Under the pieces are notes generated by a model. It was not told the origin of the DNA and did no database searches. It saw only the letters and a list, made by a program, of their open reading frames with translations. This document shows positions 28,135 to 36,978 of a stretch of 64,000 nucleotides of DNA, one piece after another (position 1 is the stretch's first letter; each line of letters begins with the position of its first letter). The position numbers and the translations under genes were made by a program. This DNA is from Halpernia frigidisoli (lineage in GTDB: Bacteria; Bacteroidota; Bacteroidia; Flavobacteriales; Weeksellaceae): contig NZ_FOQT01000004.1 in the NCBI RefSeq assembly GCF_900113805.1, positions 310,001 through 374,000 of the forward strand. The letters are read 5' to 3'.

Positions 28135-29211
28135 CTATTTTATTTTTACAATTTTAATGTAACTAACTTTAGAAGCAGCTAGATCGACACCTATAACTGT
28201 ACTTCCAGATCCTGCGCGTACAAGGAAAAAATCATTTGCATTCATGTAAACCAGGCGCTGTAAAGTTCCTCTCTGTTTATGGGGTACCTGATTTACGGTT
28301 GAACCGTTTGCACCCACTCCGTAATAACTGGTTTCAACATTCCCCAAACCGTTAAAATCTAACATTGGATAAGAAAACATTACATTTCCTACTAACTGAA
28401 TATCTACAAAGTATAAACCTGCTGTAGTTGCGGTAAATTTACTGATATTCGGATTCATCGTACCAGCCTGCTGAGTCTGTGCTACATTTGGATCTGTAAC
28501 TGTAGTAAATGTGTTATTACCAGTAAGCGTAGCCGGCGACGTGTTGGAAGAAAACACAACACCCGATGGTAAATTGAGTGAACTTCCCACGGCGGTTGTT
28601 TGTGCTACTGTAATTGTTGCATAAACCTCATAACTTGCACCGCCGGAAGAAGAATTTCCCCAGGAAAGATTGGCGCCATCAGTTGTTAATACTTTTCCGG
28701 CGTTACTTGTTTGATCGGGTAGAGTTGTGCCGGTTGCAGGCGTTGTCCATTGTGCGTTGTAATTTGTACCGTCAGTTTTAGACAAAACCTGTCCTGTAGT
28801 TCCGCCTGTTGGTACACCGTTTTTTGCATTTAAAGCATAAGGAACGCTAAGTAATTGCTGTGTGCCGGCAATGTTGTAATTGGTTCCGCCTGCAGGATCT
28901 ATTTCTGTTTTAATGAAATATTTGTCAGAAGCCCAGTCGATGGTAGAAAAAGTACCGCTTACAACTGTTCCTGCGCCTAATTGTGCATCTACAAGACCGT
29001 TTGCGTTGGTGGTTTTCGTCTGAGTTTCAGAGTAAACTACTGTTCCCGTCGTTGTTGTTTTTAGAACAGAAAATTTAATCCCGACAGATTGGTTTTTTAC
29101 CACATCGTTTGTAGAATTTCTTACGATTGATTGGTAACTTACTAAGTTTGGCGTTTGTGCGAAGATAAATGTCGCTACAAATAACGCGGCGAGGGTAAAG
29201 ATATTTTTCAT
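28135..29211 (-). CDS. Secreted surface protein with C-terminal C1q-like domain
   Basis: A 358-residue exported protein with a signal peptide (residues 1-18, ending IFAQ). Residues 19-135 match a flavobacterial N-terminal module (PNLVSYQSIVRNSTNDVV, then SVPYALNAKNG) seen in many tail-fibre-like surface proteins. A Thr/Gly-rich linker leads to a beta-rich C-terminal domain (about 195-358) of C1q/TNF type. No T9SS sorting tail is present. The partner gene upstream is 11 bases away, so the two form an operon. The ligand is unknown. Confidence 0.7.
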   Translation of the reverse strand: MKNIFTLAALFVATFIFAQTPNLVSYQSIVRNSTNDVVKNQSVGIKFSVLKTTTTGTVVYSETQTKTTNANGLVDAQLGAGTVVSGTFSTIDWASDKYFIKTEIDPAGGTNYNIAGTQQLLSVPYALNAKNGVPTGGTTGQVLSKTDGTNYNAQWTTPATGTTLPDQTSNAGKVLTTDGANLSWGNSSSGGASYEVYATITVAQTTAVGSSLNLPSGVVFSSNTSPATLTGNNTFTTVTDPNVAQTQQAGTMNPNISKFTATTAGLYFVDIQLVGNVMFSYPMLDFNGLGNVETSYYGVGANGSTVNQVPHKQRGTLQRLVYMNANDFFLVRAGSGSTVIGVDLAASKVSYIKIVKIK

Positions 29212-29222
29212 TTTTATTTAAA

Positions 29223-29699
29223 TTATTTCTTGATGATTTTATAAGTTTTTATAATTGTTCCGTTTTCTTTTACAGAAAATATGTATAAACCCGCCGGGTA
29301 AGAAGACATTTCTACAGAAGAATCTGCGCTTAATGTTTTTTTAGATTGAATTTTTGAACCTTTTGCGTCAAATAACTCATAACTATAATTTTGTAAGTTT
29401 TTGGCGTCAATTTTAAGATTCAGTTTGTCAGTAACCGGATTGGGAAAAACCGACATTTGAAGATTTATAAAATCATTTTCAATACCCAAAGTAGAGGTGA
29501 TCTCAAAAGGAATCTGTGTCCCGGAAATTGTTGAACCTCCCGAGCCTGATTGCGGCTGGTAAAAAACATTGCCAAACGCATAACTTGCGCTTCCGCCGCT
29601 ACCGGTGAGATTTCCACCCGCGGTAATTTCTGAAGTTTGTGCGTTGATGGCGCATATTCCCATAACTGGAAATAGTAGGAGTAAAATTTTCTTTTTCAT
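29223..29699 (-). CDS. Very small T9SS type A sorting-domain protein
   Basis: A 158-residue exported protein. After the signal peptide (MKKKILLLLFPVMGICAINAQ without its last residues) come about 60 residues rich in G and S, including GSGGSASYAFGNVFYQP. The type A C-terminal domain follows, starting with SVFPNPVTDKLNL and ending YKIIKK. Almost the whole protein is sorting tail, so it is unusual cargo. Similar tiny T9SS genes occur next to large surface proteins in flavobacteria, as here. Confidence 0.75.
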   Translation of the reverse strand: MKKKILLLLFPVMGICAINAQTSEITAGGNLTGSGGSASYAFGNVFYQPQSGSGGSTISGTQIPFEITSTLGIENDFINLQMSVFPNPVTDKLNLKIDAKNLQNYSYELFDAKGSKIQSKKTLSADSSVEMSSYPAGLYIFSVKENGTIIKTYKIIKK

Positions 29700-29728
29700 A
29701 GTATAGATTATTATATATTTATTATAAA

Positions 29729-29759
29729 AGCCTCCAGGACTTTAGAAATCCTGAAGGCT
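29729..29759 (-). terminator. Hairpin upstream of the T9SS gene
   Basis: The arms AGCCTCCAGGA and TCCTGAAGGCT pair with one mismatch around nine bases. On the minus strand only four T follow. It lies in the leader of the T9SS gene or ends an unidentified upstream transcript. Confidence 0.5.
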
Positions 29760-29926
29760 TAATTTTCGTTATAAAATAGTTGTTAAAATCTGAAATATTT
29801 TTTTTTAAAAATTCTTTCAATATTTTATTTACTTTTTTCTAAAACTTAATTAAGATAATTTCATCATTTGTGTTTTACGAATTCTTAATTATGTTGCAAA
29901 TTTGTACTTAAAATTTGTTAATTAGG

Positions 29927-29948
29927 CTATACCTTGGTATAGTTTTTC
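29927..29948 (+). terminator. Plus-strand terminator without an obvious gene
   Basis: CTATACC-TT-GGTATAG is a perfect seven-base stem followed by five T. No plus-strand gene precedes it within 2 kb. Confidence 0.7.
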
Positions 29949-29960
29949 TGTAAAAAACAA

Positions 29961-29986
29961 AAAAAACTATCAATTAGATAGTTTTT
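29961..29986. terminator. Bidirectional terminator in the gene-free interval
   Basis: AACTATC and GATAGTT enclose five bases. A-run before and T-run after make it usable on both strands; on the minus strand the T-run is the longer. Confidence 0.65.
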
Positions 29987-30410
29987 AAGTGGTTATTAAA
30001 TATTTCTTTATTAATAGACTAGCTTTTTGAAAAGTGCTTTCTTGTTTCTTAATTTAAAATATAACAGATCTTAATAGCTTGATATTTCATAGTAATTTTT
30101 GTAATAAAAAGTTTTCAGCAATCTGTATAATATTTCATCCTTCAGAAATTGTTGTTGAAATAGATTTCGTTTACTTAGTTTTTAAAATAATATTTTGCTC
30201 AAAAGTAATTTGATTAAAAATTTTAAAAACACTAAAAAGCTTTTCATGAACCTAATAATAGTAAATCCAAAGGAATAGGAAATTAATTAATTTGATGGAT
30301 TTGAAGACAATCGCACTAGAGATTTATTAGATAAAATGAAAGTTAATATCTAATAATTTATGAATTATAAAATTGATTTTGATCTTTCAATTTTATTTAT
30401 TACGGAAAGA

Positions 30411-31145
30411 TTAATGGCACATTTCACCCATTTTCATCGGTGAATTTTTATCATGAACGTGAAGCGAACTCGCTGCGGGAGAAATGTAAGGAATATTTAA
30501 TTCCAATCCTCGAAGGATGAATAATCCGCCTAAGATGATCATTACAAAAGGAATCACCTTTAAAACTTTAATTCTAAAAGCGGTTGTCATTAAATTACCT
30601 ACCAAGACTATGGCAAACATAAAAGGCAAAGTTCCTAAACCAAAAAGTGCCATAAAACCTGCGCTTTGCAAAATTCCTCCTGCGGCCAAACTTGCCGTTA
30701 AAGCCATATAAACCATTCCGCAAGGTAAAAATCCATTTAGAATTCCTGTTGAGAATCTCGATCTGTAATCTGCTTTTTGTAATAATTTACCCAAATTCAT
30801 CTTTACTTTGTATAAAAATTTAGATAAAAAAGGGATTTTTGAGGCGAAGTCTTTTCCGCCAAAAGAAAAAACAGCCATTGTAATTAATAATATACCAACT
30901 AAAATAGTGAGATAAGATTGAAAACCAGCAAGTTTAAAACTTTGCCCAACGATTCCTAAAACAGCGCCCAGAAAAGAATAAGTAGTGATTCTGCCGAATT
31001 GGTAAGTGAGATTTTGCAGGTAGTAATTGGTGGCCTGTTTTTTCGTTAAACCCATAGAAAGTGCAATTGGACCGCACATTCCGATACAGTGGAAACCGGA
31101 AGCAAATCCCAAAGCCAAAGCCGAAAACATCAAGGTTATTTCCAT
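30411..31145 (-). CDS. Sulfite exporter TauE/SafE family protein (cbb3-linked)
   Basis: A 244-residue inner-membrane protein with six membrane segments and the motif GFHCIGMCGPIALSMG near residue 17, typical of the SafE-type proteins found at the end of cbb3 oxidase clusters (also called CcoS-associated or SulP-like transporters). Cys and His in this motif suggest metal handling, possibly copper for the oxidase. It overlaps the FixH gene by 10 bases and ends the cluster. The C-terminus is rich in His and Met. Confidence 0.82.
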   Translation of the reverse strand: MEITLMFSALALGFASGFHCIGMCGPIALSMGLTKKQATNYYLQNLTYQFGRITTYSFLGAVLGIVGQSFKLAGFQSYLTILVGILLITMAVFSFGGKDFASKIPFLSKFLYKVKMNLGKLLQKADYRSRFSTGILNGFLPCGMVYMALTASLAAGGILQSAGFMALFGLGTLPFMFAIVLVGNLMTTAFRIKVLKVIPFVMIILGGLFILRGLELNIPYISPAASSLHVHDKNSPMKMGEMCH

Positions 31146-31591
31146 GATACATCGTAATCTACCTGATAATTTATTTTATCTTTTATCCATTTTAACTTCA
31201 AAGTGTAAGAGCCAACCGCTAAGATCTTCGCAGGAATTGTGAAAGAGTGAAAAGAGGAAAGTTCCAGATCTTTTTTTACATCAAGATTAGCATCGTTGGT
31301 ACGAAAAAGCAAGTATTGCACTTTGTCATCATTTGGTTTTATATTCTCCGGAAAAGTAAGCGTTATGCCCTGTTTATCCTGAGAAAAAGAAGGTTTTGCA
31401 GCAAGTTTATCAGCATTATTTTTAGCGTTAATGACATCCTGATAAGCAAGCTCATCTTCATAATAATGATCTGAAACAACTTCTGCGTTTTGCTGCCCAT
31501 GAGGAAAAATCAAGATCATTAAAGTAATAAAAATTACGAAAGACGCCAAAGCCAACGCGATACCGTGTCCCCAGTTAAATTTTTTGAACAT
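31136..31591 (-). CDS. ccoH: FixH/CcoH cytochrome cbb3 assembly protein
   Basis: A 151-residue protein with an N-terminal membrane helix (residues about 9-28) and a periplasmic beta-rich domain. The family features are the WGHGIALAL start and YYEDELAYQDVINAKNNADK near residue 42. CcoH helps the maturation of the cbb3 oxidase in the inner membrane. It lies 5 bases after ccoG and overlaps the TauE/SafE gene. Confidence 0.88.
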   Translation of the reverse strand: MFKKFNWGHGIALALASFVIFITLMILIFPHGQQNAEVVSDHYYEDELAYQDVINAKNNADKLAAKPSFSQDKQGITLTFPENIKPNDDKVQYLLFRTNDANLDVKKDLELSSFHSFTIPAKILAVGSYTLKLKWIKDKINYQVDYDVSWK

Positions 31592-31596
31592 AATTT

Positions 31597-33048
31597 TTAA
31601 AATTGAAGTTTAAAAGGACCTTCAAAATAAGTTTTAAAACTGTCTAAAAGTTTTCCATCCCTATCATAAACGCCAATGGTGATATTCTGCTTTGAAGCGG
31701 TAATATCTTTTAGAGGAAACGCAATATTAACAGAACCTTTCGTCATTTGATCTTTTTTGAGTAAGATTTTAGTGCTGTTACCTGAAGTTATAACGCCATT
31801 TACCGGTTCAATTATTTTGATGGAAACCAACTGGTCTTTATTTGCTTTATTTAAAAAAGTATAATTATAAATATTACTGATCTCACCGTCGCGTATAAAA
31901 TAACTTGACCCGGAAGGTTTAATAAATTTCGCCTCCATATCGCCTCTGCTGTAAAGTAAAAACCCTAAAAATCCGACCAACAAAAGTAAAAGAACAGAGT
32001 AAGCCTTCATTCTACTGGAAAATTTAAAAGGAATTTCGTCTTCAATTTCCTGTTCAGTAGCGTATCGAATTAAACCGGGCGGAAGTCCAACTTTTACCAT
32101 AACATCATCACACGCATCGATGCATGCAGTGCAATTTATACATTCCAATTGCTGCCCGTCGCGGATATCAATTCCTGTGGGACAAACCACAACACATTGG
32201 TGACAATCAATACAATCTCCTTTGCCTTCTGCTTTTCTGTCTTCACCTTTTCGGTAGCTGGCGCGGTTTTCACCTCTTTTGAAATCGTAATAGACATTAA
32301 TAGTTTGTTTATCTATCAATACGCCCTGCAATCTGCCGTAAGGACAAACCATGGTGCAAACCTGTTCTCTGAACCAAGCAAAAACGAGATAAAATGCGGT
32401 CGTGAAAACAACCATTACCAAAAAATTTGTTGGATTTTCAATTGGGCCTTCCTGCATTATGCGGAAAACTTCTCTGTAACCAACAATATACATGAACATT
32501 AAATGGGAAATCACCAGCGAAATAACGATGTAGATGCTCCATTTAAGCGCACGTTTCATTATTTTTTCTGAATTCCACTCTTGCTTATCAAGTCTGATCT
32601 GTTTATTTCTGTCGCCTTCGATTAGGTATTCAATTTTACGGAACACCATTTCCATAAAAATTGTTTGCGGACAAACCCAACCACAGAAGATCCTGCCAAA
32701 AACGACCGTAAAAAGTATCACGAAAATCATTCCCGTGATAGTTCCTAATGCGAGAATGAAAAAATCCTGAACGTAGAAGGGTTGACCTAAAATGAAAAAT
32801 TGACGGTCGAGAACATTAAATAAGAAAAAAGGATTTCCATTAATGGTGATAAATGGCACAGCAAAAAAAACTATGAGTAAAAAATAACCCACCAACATTC
32901 TATAGTTGGTAAATTTTCCGGAAGGTTTACGCGGGAAAACCCACTTTCTCTTCCCAGACTGTTCCATTGTACTTACTGAATCTCTAAAAGTTTCAGCATC
33001 TACAACCTGTCCCTGTCCGCCTCTGTATTGTTTTTCTGTTTCTGACAT
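31597..33048 (-). CDS. ccoG: Cytochrome cbb3 oxidase accessory protein CcoG
   Basis: A 483-residue polyferredoxin-type membrane protein. CcoG reduces copper for delivery to the CuB site of the oxidase. After four or five membrane helices comes the motif FGRIFCGWVCPQTIF and then two [4Fe-4S] sites, CIDCHQCVVVCPTGID and CINCTACIDACDDVM, followed by a periplasmic Ig-like C-terminal domain. It follows ccoP by 46 bases. Confidence 0.95.
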   Translation of the reverse strand: MSETEKQYRGGQGQVVDAETFRDSVSTMEQSGKRKWVFPRKPSGKFTNYRMLVGYFLLIVFFAVPFITINGNPFFLFNVLDRQFFILGQPFYVQDFFILALGTITGMIFVILFTVVFGRIFCGWVCPQTIFMEMVFRKIEYLIEGDRNKQIRLDKQEWNSEKIMKRALKWSIYIVISLVISHLMFMYIVGYREVFRIMQEGPIENPTNFLVMVVFTTAFYLVFAWFREQVCTMVCPYGRLQGVLIDKQTINVYYDFKRGENRASYRKGEDRKAEGKGDCIDCHQCVVVCPTGIDIRDGQQLECINCTACIDACDDVMVKVGLPPGLIRYATEQEIEDEIPFKFSSRMKAYSVLLLLLVGFLGFLLYSRGDMEAKFIKPSGSSYFIRDGEISNIYNYTFLNKANKDQLVSIKIIEPVNGVITSGNSTKILLKKDQMTKGSVNIAFPLKDITASKQNITIGVYDRDGKLLDSFKTYFEGPFKLQF

Positions 33049-33094
33049 TTTTTTACCGTATTTATTATAAATATAAAAAATTCGGTCTTAGTTT

Positions 33095-33973
33095 TTATTT
33101 TTGCCAATTGGCAAGCGTACCCTGAGGTTTCGCACCACCTTGTGCAACTGTGATTGGTGCCTGTTCCTGATTGATGTGGTAAACGTATGCTGCTACTTTT
33201 TCTATGTCATTACCGGAAACGACACCATTTTTTCCCCAGGCCTGCATTGCGGAGTTATTTGGTGAACCATTTTCTACCATCCAGAATATATTTTTAAATA
33301 ATGTTTTTTCCGGTTGATTGATCCAAAATTTATCAGTCAAATTTGGTCCGATGCCACCTTTTCCACCTTCACCATGACAGGAAACGCAGTTTGTTTGAAA
33401 AACTTCTTTACCTGCTTCCCAATTGTCTTCAGAGAAGACTGCTGTTTCTAGTGTAGCTTGTGGCACATTTTTCATATATTCTGCTACAGATGCAGTTTGC
33501 TGTTTGTATTCATCATCATATTCTTTTACCGGATGAGCAAAATCTGTTAACCAATAAGAAGCCATATAAATGATACAAAATGCACAGCCAAAATAGAAAA
33601 GACCAAGCCACCATTTTGGGAGCTGATTATCCAGTTCCATAATCCCATCAAAACCGTGGTCAATAAGAATATCTTTTTCTTCGCTTACAGATTGTTGCTT
33701 GAAAGCACTTTGGTATAAAGCGAGAAAATAATTTTTCTTTTTTTCCTCTAAATAAACTGCTTTTTCTTCGTCAGTTAATTTGTTAAATTTCTGATTCTCG
33801 ATGAGGTCACCAATTGCGCTTTGTATCAGAACTAGTATTGCACCGATTACTATAGTTCCCCAAAATAATGGTGAACCTAGAAAACGATAATTTTGCACAA
33901 GTAAATAAAATGCAATAATTACGAGCACTGAGACGATTATTATCGTAATATATACTGGATTTCTTTGTTTCAT
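33095..33973 (-). CDS. ccoP: cbb3 oxidase subunit III (CcoP) with one haem c
   Basis: A 292-residue membrane-bound cytochrome c. Two N-terminal membrane segments (residues about 8-26 and 35-55) are followed by the CcoP N-terminal motif (DHGFDGIMELDNQLPKWWLG) and a membrane helix near 122-142. A single haem c site, CVSCH, lies at residues 196-200. Canonical CcoP is dihaem; only one CXXCH is present here and the protein is correspondingly shorter at its end. It passes electrons to the CcoNO fusion. The ccoQ-like gene lies 6 bases upstream. Confidence 0.93.
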   Translation of the reverse strand: MKQRNPVYITIIIVSVLVIIAFYLLVQNYRFLGSPLFWGTIVIGAILVLIQSAIGDLIENQKFNKLTDEEKAVYLEEKKKNYFLALYQSAFKQQSVSEEKDILIDHGFDGIMELDNQLPKWWLGLFYFGCAFCIIYMASYWLTDFAHPVKEYDDEYKQQTASVAEYMKNVPQATLETAVFSEDNWEAGKEVFQTNCVSCHGEGGKGGIGPNLTDKFWINQPEKTLFKNIFWMVENGSPNNSAMQAWGKNGVVSGNDIEKVAAYVYHINQEQAPITVAQGGAKPQGTLANWQK

Positions 33974-33979
33974 AATGGC

Positions 33980-34186
33980 TTAATTTTTTTTAAAAAATGG
34001 GTCATTTTCGTCTGTATCATCTTGTAAAGGAGCATTTGCTTCTTCGTCATAATGTTTCTTTGGTCTTGAAAAAACGTAAAATATTAATCCTAAAAAACAT
34101 GCAAGGAAAATAAACATCGATATTGTTTGGTATAAACCAACATTTTCCCCGCTAGATAAAATATCTTTAAAGTTTTGAGGTATCAT
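33980..34186 (-). CDS. ccoQ: CcoQ-like small cbb3 subunit
   Basis: A 68-residue protein with one membrane helix (residues about 20-40, TISMFIFLACFLGLIFYVF), then RPKKHYDEEANAPLQDD. The position between ccoN/O and ccoP and the acidic tail fit CcoQ, which stabilises the oxidase complex. Confidence 0.85.
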   Translation of the reverse strand: MIPQNFKDILSSGENVGLYQTISMFIFLACFLGLIFYVFSRPKKHYDEEANAPLQDDTDENDPFFKKN

Positions 34187-34205
34187 TTTTACTTTAATTT
34201 AACGG

Positions 34206-36485
34206 TTAGTTTGTACTTGCAGTTTTTACTTCAGTTGTTTTAATATCCGTTCCAAGTCTTTGAAGGTATGAAATTAAAGCAACAATCTCTCTTTTTTCTA
34301 AAGGAACAAATTTGGATCCTTCTGCTAATTTCCTTTTTGCAAATTCACCTTTTACGTCATCGGCCTCATTATAGATCTGTTTTACAATATGATTTGCCTG
34401 ATTATCTGCCCATACATCTGCTGTATCAATTTCAGCTTTAGTGTAAGGCACATCATAAACGTCTTTCATATACTGGATTTTTGTCACAAGCTGACTTCTA
34501 TCCAAAGTATTTGAAATTAACCACGGAAATCTTGGCATAATTGATCCGGCGGAGGTTACTCTTGGATTAAGCATGTGCTTAAAATGCCAGGAACTCGGTC
34601 TTACGCCGCCTTCACGCTGCAAATCTGGTCCAGTTCTTTTGGAACCCCAAAGAAATGGTCTGTCATAAACAAATTCTCCTGCTTTGGAATATTGTCCGTT
34701 TTTACCGTTAAATCTTACAATTTCATCACGGAAAGGTCTGATCATCTGGGAGTGACAGGCATTACAACCTTCACGAATATAAAGATCTCTACCCTCAAGC
34801 TCTAATGGGCTGTAAGGTTTTACCGCAGAAATCGTAGGTACGTTTGATTTTATTGTTAAAGTTGGAACAATTTCAAAGAAACCTCCAATTGCAACTACAA
34901 ATAGAGACATTACAGTTAACAAAACCGGCAATCTTTCGATCCATAAATGGACACCTTCACCTTCTTTTCTTTTATTTGAAATTTTAGCCAAAGCCGGCGC
35001 TTCTGCAGGAACATCTTTTTGAAATGAACCTTGTCTTACTGTTCCAACAACATTTACACACATCAAGACTACACCTGCAATGTAGAAAAAACCACCCACA
35101 AATCTCATTTGATAATAAGGAATGATCGCTGAAACTGTATCTAACCAGTTTTTGTATAAGAGTGTTCCGTCCGGGTTAAACTGTTTCCACATCAAACCTT
35201 GCGTAAAACCAGCAATATAAAGTGGCACTGCGTAGAAAATAATTCCTAAAGTTCCCAGCCAAAAATGCCAGTTTGCCAATTTAGTAGACCATAATTTCGT
35301 TCTCCACATGATTGGAAGCAAATAGTAGATCATACCAAACGTCATGAAACCATTCCATCCTAATGCACCAACGTGAACGTGACCAATTACCCAATCAGTA
35401 AAGTGACCAATTTTATTTAAAGTTTTTGTTGCTAAAAGCGGTCCTTCAAAAGTCGCCATACCGTAGCATGTAAGCGCAACTACGAAAAATTTCAGCACCG
35501 GATTCTCCCGTACTTTATCCCAGGCTCCTCTTAAAGTTAATAATCCATTAAGCATTCCACCCCAGGATGGCGCGATTAGCATTATCGAAAATCCTGTTGC
35601 CAAAGCTTGTGCCCAAGCAGGGATTGCTGTGTATTGTAAATGGTGAGGTCCTGCCCAGATATAAACGAAAATTAAAGACCAAAAGTGAATAATTGACAAT
35701 TTATAGGAAAATACAGGTCTGTCTGCCGCTTTTGGTAAAAAATAGTACATTAAACCAAGAATCGGCGTCGTTAAAACAAATGCAACAGCATTGTGACCGT
35801 ACCACCATTGAACTAAAGCATCTTTTACACCTGCGTATGCAGAATAAGATTTCCACCCGCCAAATGTTAACGGAACTTCTAAGTTATTGAAAACGTGGAG
35901 CATTGCGATCGCAACCCAGGTACCAATATAGAACCAAATGGCTACATAAAGGTGACGGACACGTCTTTTTGCAATGGTCATGAACATATTGATTCCAAAA
36001 ACCAACCAGATCACCAATATTAAAATATCAATCGGCCATTCATGTTCCGCGTATTCCTTTGAAGTGTTGATTCCGTACATGAAAGTCACCAATGAGCAGA
36101 CGATCATAAACTGCCATCCCCAGAAATGTATCCAAGATAATGTATCACTCCACATTCTGCTTTTAAGTAATCTTTGAAGGGAATAATAAGCACCAGCGCA
36201 AAAACCATTCATCACGAAAGCGAAAATAACGGTGTTCGTGTGCATCATTCTCAATCTTCCAAAGCCAAATTTACCCTGAGAATTGATCAAGCCCTGTAAA
36301 TTTCCTGAAGACAAACTCTTTATCGTTAAATCATCTGTACCGAATAAAAATTCTGGTAATTCCGGGTAAAATAAAAGTAATGCTACCGTAAGCCCAAGAA
36401 GCATCCCGAGGAGCCCAAAAACTACTGTGGCATAGAGAAAAGCGCGGACAATACTATTGTCATAACTAAATTTCTGTGTTTCCAT
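34206..36485 (-). CDS. ccoN: Fused cbb3 oxidase subunits I and II (CcoN-CcoO)
   Basis: A 759-residue fusion protein. Residues 1 to about 480 form CcoN, the catalytic haem-copper subunit with 12 or more membrane helices (motifs WWYGHNAVAFVLTTPILGLMYY in part, GPHHLQYTAIPAWAQ, and HVHVGALGWNG with haem and CuB histidines). From about 530 onward lies CcoO, with haem c site CNACH at 574-578 and a methionine ligand region (GSIMPRFPW). The fusion is a Bacteroidetes trait. The complex reduces oxygen at low oxygen levels at the inner membrane. It starts 16 bases after ccoS. Confidence 0.95.
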   Translation of the reverse strand: METQKFSYDNSIVRAFLYATVVFGLLGMLLGLTVALLLFYPELPEFLFGTDDLTIKSLSSGNLQGLINSQGKFGFGRLRMMHTNTVIFAFVMNGFCAGAYYSLQRLLKSRMWSDTLSWIHFWGWQFMIVCSLVTFMYGINTSKEYAEHEWPIDILILVIWLVFGINMFMTIAKRRVRHLYVAIWFYIGTWVAIAMLHVFNNLEVPLTFGGWKSYSAYAGVKDALVQWWYGHNAVAFVLTTPILGLMYYFLPKAADRPVFSYKLSIIHFWSLIFVYIWAGPHHLQYTAIPAWAQALATGFSIMLIAPSWGGMLNGLLTLRGAWDKVRENPVLKFFVVALTCYGMATFEGPLLATKTLNKIGHFTDWVIGHVHVGALGWNGFMTFGMIYYLLPIMWRTKLWSTKLANWHFWLGTLGIIFYAVPLYIAGFTQGLMWKQFNPDGTLLYKNWLDTVSAIIPYYQMRFVGGFFYIAGVVLMCVNVVGTVRQGSFQKDVPAEAPALAKISNKRKEGEGVHLWIERLPVLLTVMSLFVVAIGGFFEIVPTLTIKSNVPTISAVKPYSPLELEGRDLYIREGCNACHSQMIRPFRDEIVRFNGKNGQYSKAGEFVYDRPFLWGSKRTGPDLQREGGVRPSSWHFKHMLNPRVTSAGSIMPRFPWLISNTLDRSQLVTKIQYMKDVYDVPYTKAEIDTADVWADNQANHIVKQIYNEADDVKGEFAKRKLAEGSKFVPLEKREIVALISYLQRLGTDIKTTEVKTASTN

Positions 36486-36501
36486 ATTTATTTAAATATC
36501 A

Positions 36502-36708
36502 CTATTTTTTTTCTTTTTTATCCAAATCTGAAGGTTTTTCTTCCGTAAGTTTTGGATTTTCCTTTATAACTTCGTTGTCCATTAAAATGCGTACAGCAGG
36601 CGATTCATCATCTTCAAACTGTCCGTTTTTTGCCCCAATAATAAAAATTATTAAAAATACCGCAGCTACTGAAACGCTGCAAATAATCATTAAATAAAGT
36701 ATATCCAT
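36502..36708 (-). CDS. ccoS: cbb3 oxidase assembly protein CcoS
   Basis: A 68-residue protein with one membrane helix at the N-terminus (MDILYLMIICSVSVAAVFLI) and the family continuation WxxxNGQFEDDESPAVRIL-like segment, seen here as KNGQFEDDESPAVRILMDN. CcoS is needed for cofactor insertion into the oxidase. The gene is the first of the ccoS-ccoNO-ccoQ-ccoP run. A possible -7 box (TAAATTTG, 36808-36815, minus) lies about 100 bases upstream. Confidence 0.9.
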   Translation of the reverse strand: MDILYLMIICSVSVAAVFLIIFIIGAKNGQFEDDESPAVRILMDNEVIKENPKLTEEKPSDLDKKEKK

Positions 36709-36807
36709 AATGGCTTACAAAAATAAGAAGAATAATCTTCAAAAGGTAGTATTTAAAATGATTTTAGTCATCAAATGTTAATTCCTGTTAAAATAAAATT
36801 AATTGCG

Positions 36808-36815
36808 CAAATTTA
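36808..36815 (-). promoter_or_regulatory. Candidate -7 box for the ccoS-ccoNO operon
   Basis: TAAATTTG on the minus strand matches TAnnTTTG. No consensus -33 lies upstream, as expected for an activator-dependent promoter. The 36709-36978 gap otherwise shows no gene. Confidence 0.4.
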
Positions 36816-36978
36816 CTCAAAAAAGGCTCGTATTTACCACCGTTTTGTAATTTAGAAAAACTTTAAATAAACAGAAAATTTTTAAAATTTACCTAATTTA
36901 AAATTTTTTAGATTTAAAAAAAAGCATCGTTTTTTTTAATATTTATCCATGAAAAAATGATGATTTTTAAATTCTAAA

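Larger units (their letters stand above)
29700..30410. other. Long gene-free AT-rich interval with back-to-back terminators
   Basis: Over 700 bases with no plausible gene. It contains a weak hairpin at 29729-29759, a plus-strand terminator at 29927-29948, a bidirectional terminator at 29961-29986 and an AT-rich inverted repeat (TTATTAGATA/TATCTAATAA, 30324-30356). One short frame at 30291-30353 reads DGFEDNRTRDLLDKMKVN between stops and might be a gene remnant. The region may hold small RNAs. Confidence 0.55.

Noticed and set aside
30291-30353. Short frame reading DGFEDNRTRDLLDKMKVN between stops
   Set aside because: It has coding-like composition but no start and no recognised family; too short to call a pseudogene.
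30324-30356. AT-rich inverted repeat after the TauE/SafE gene
   Set aside because: No T-run follows on the minus strand and the stem is pure A/T except two pairs; not a convincing terminator.
36760-36790. Possible FNR-like site TGAT-N7-ATCA upstream of ccoS
   Set aside because: The spacing does not fit the TTGAT-N4-ATCAA consensus and the site is not close to the -7 box.
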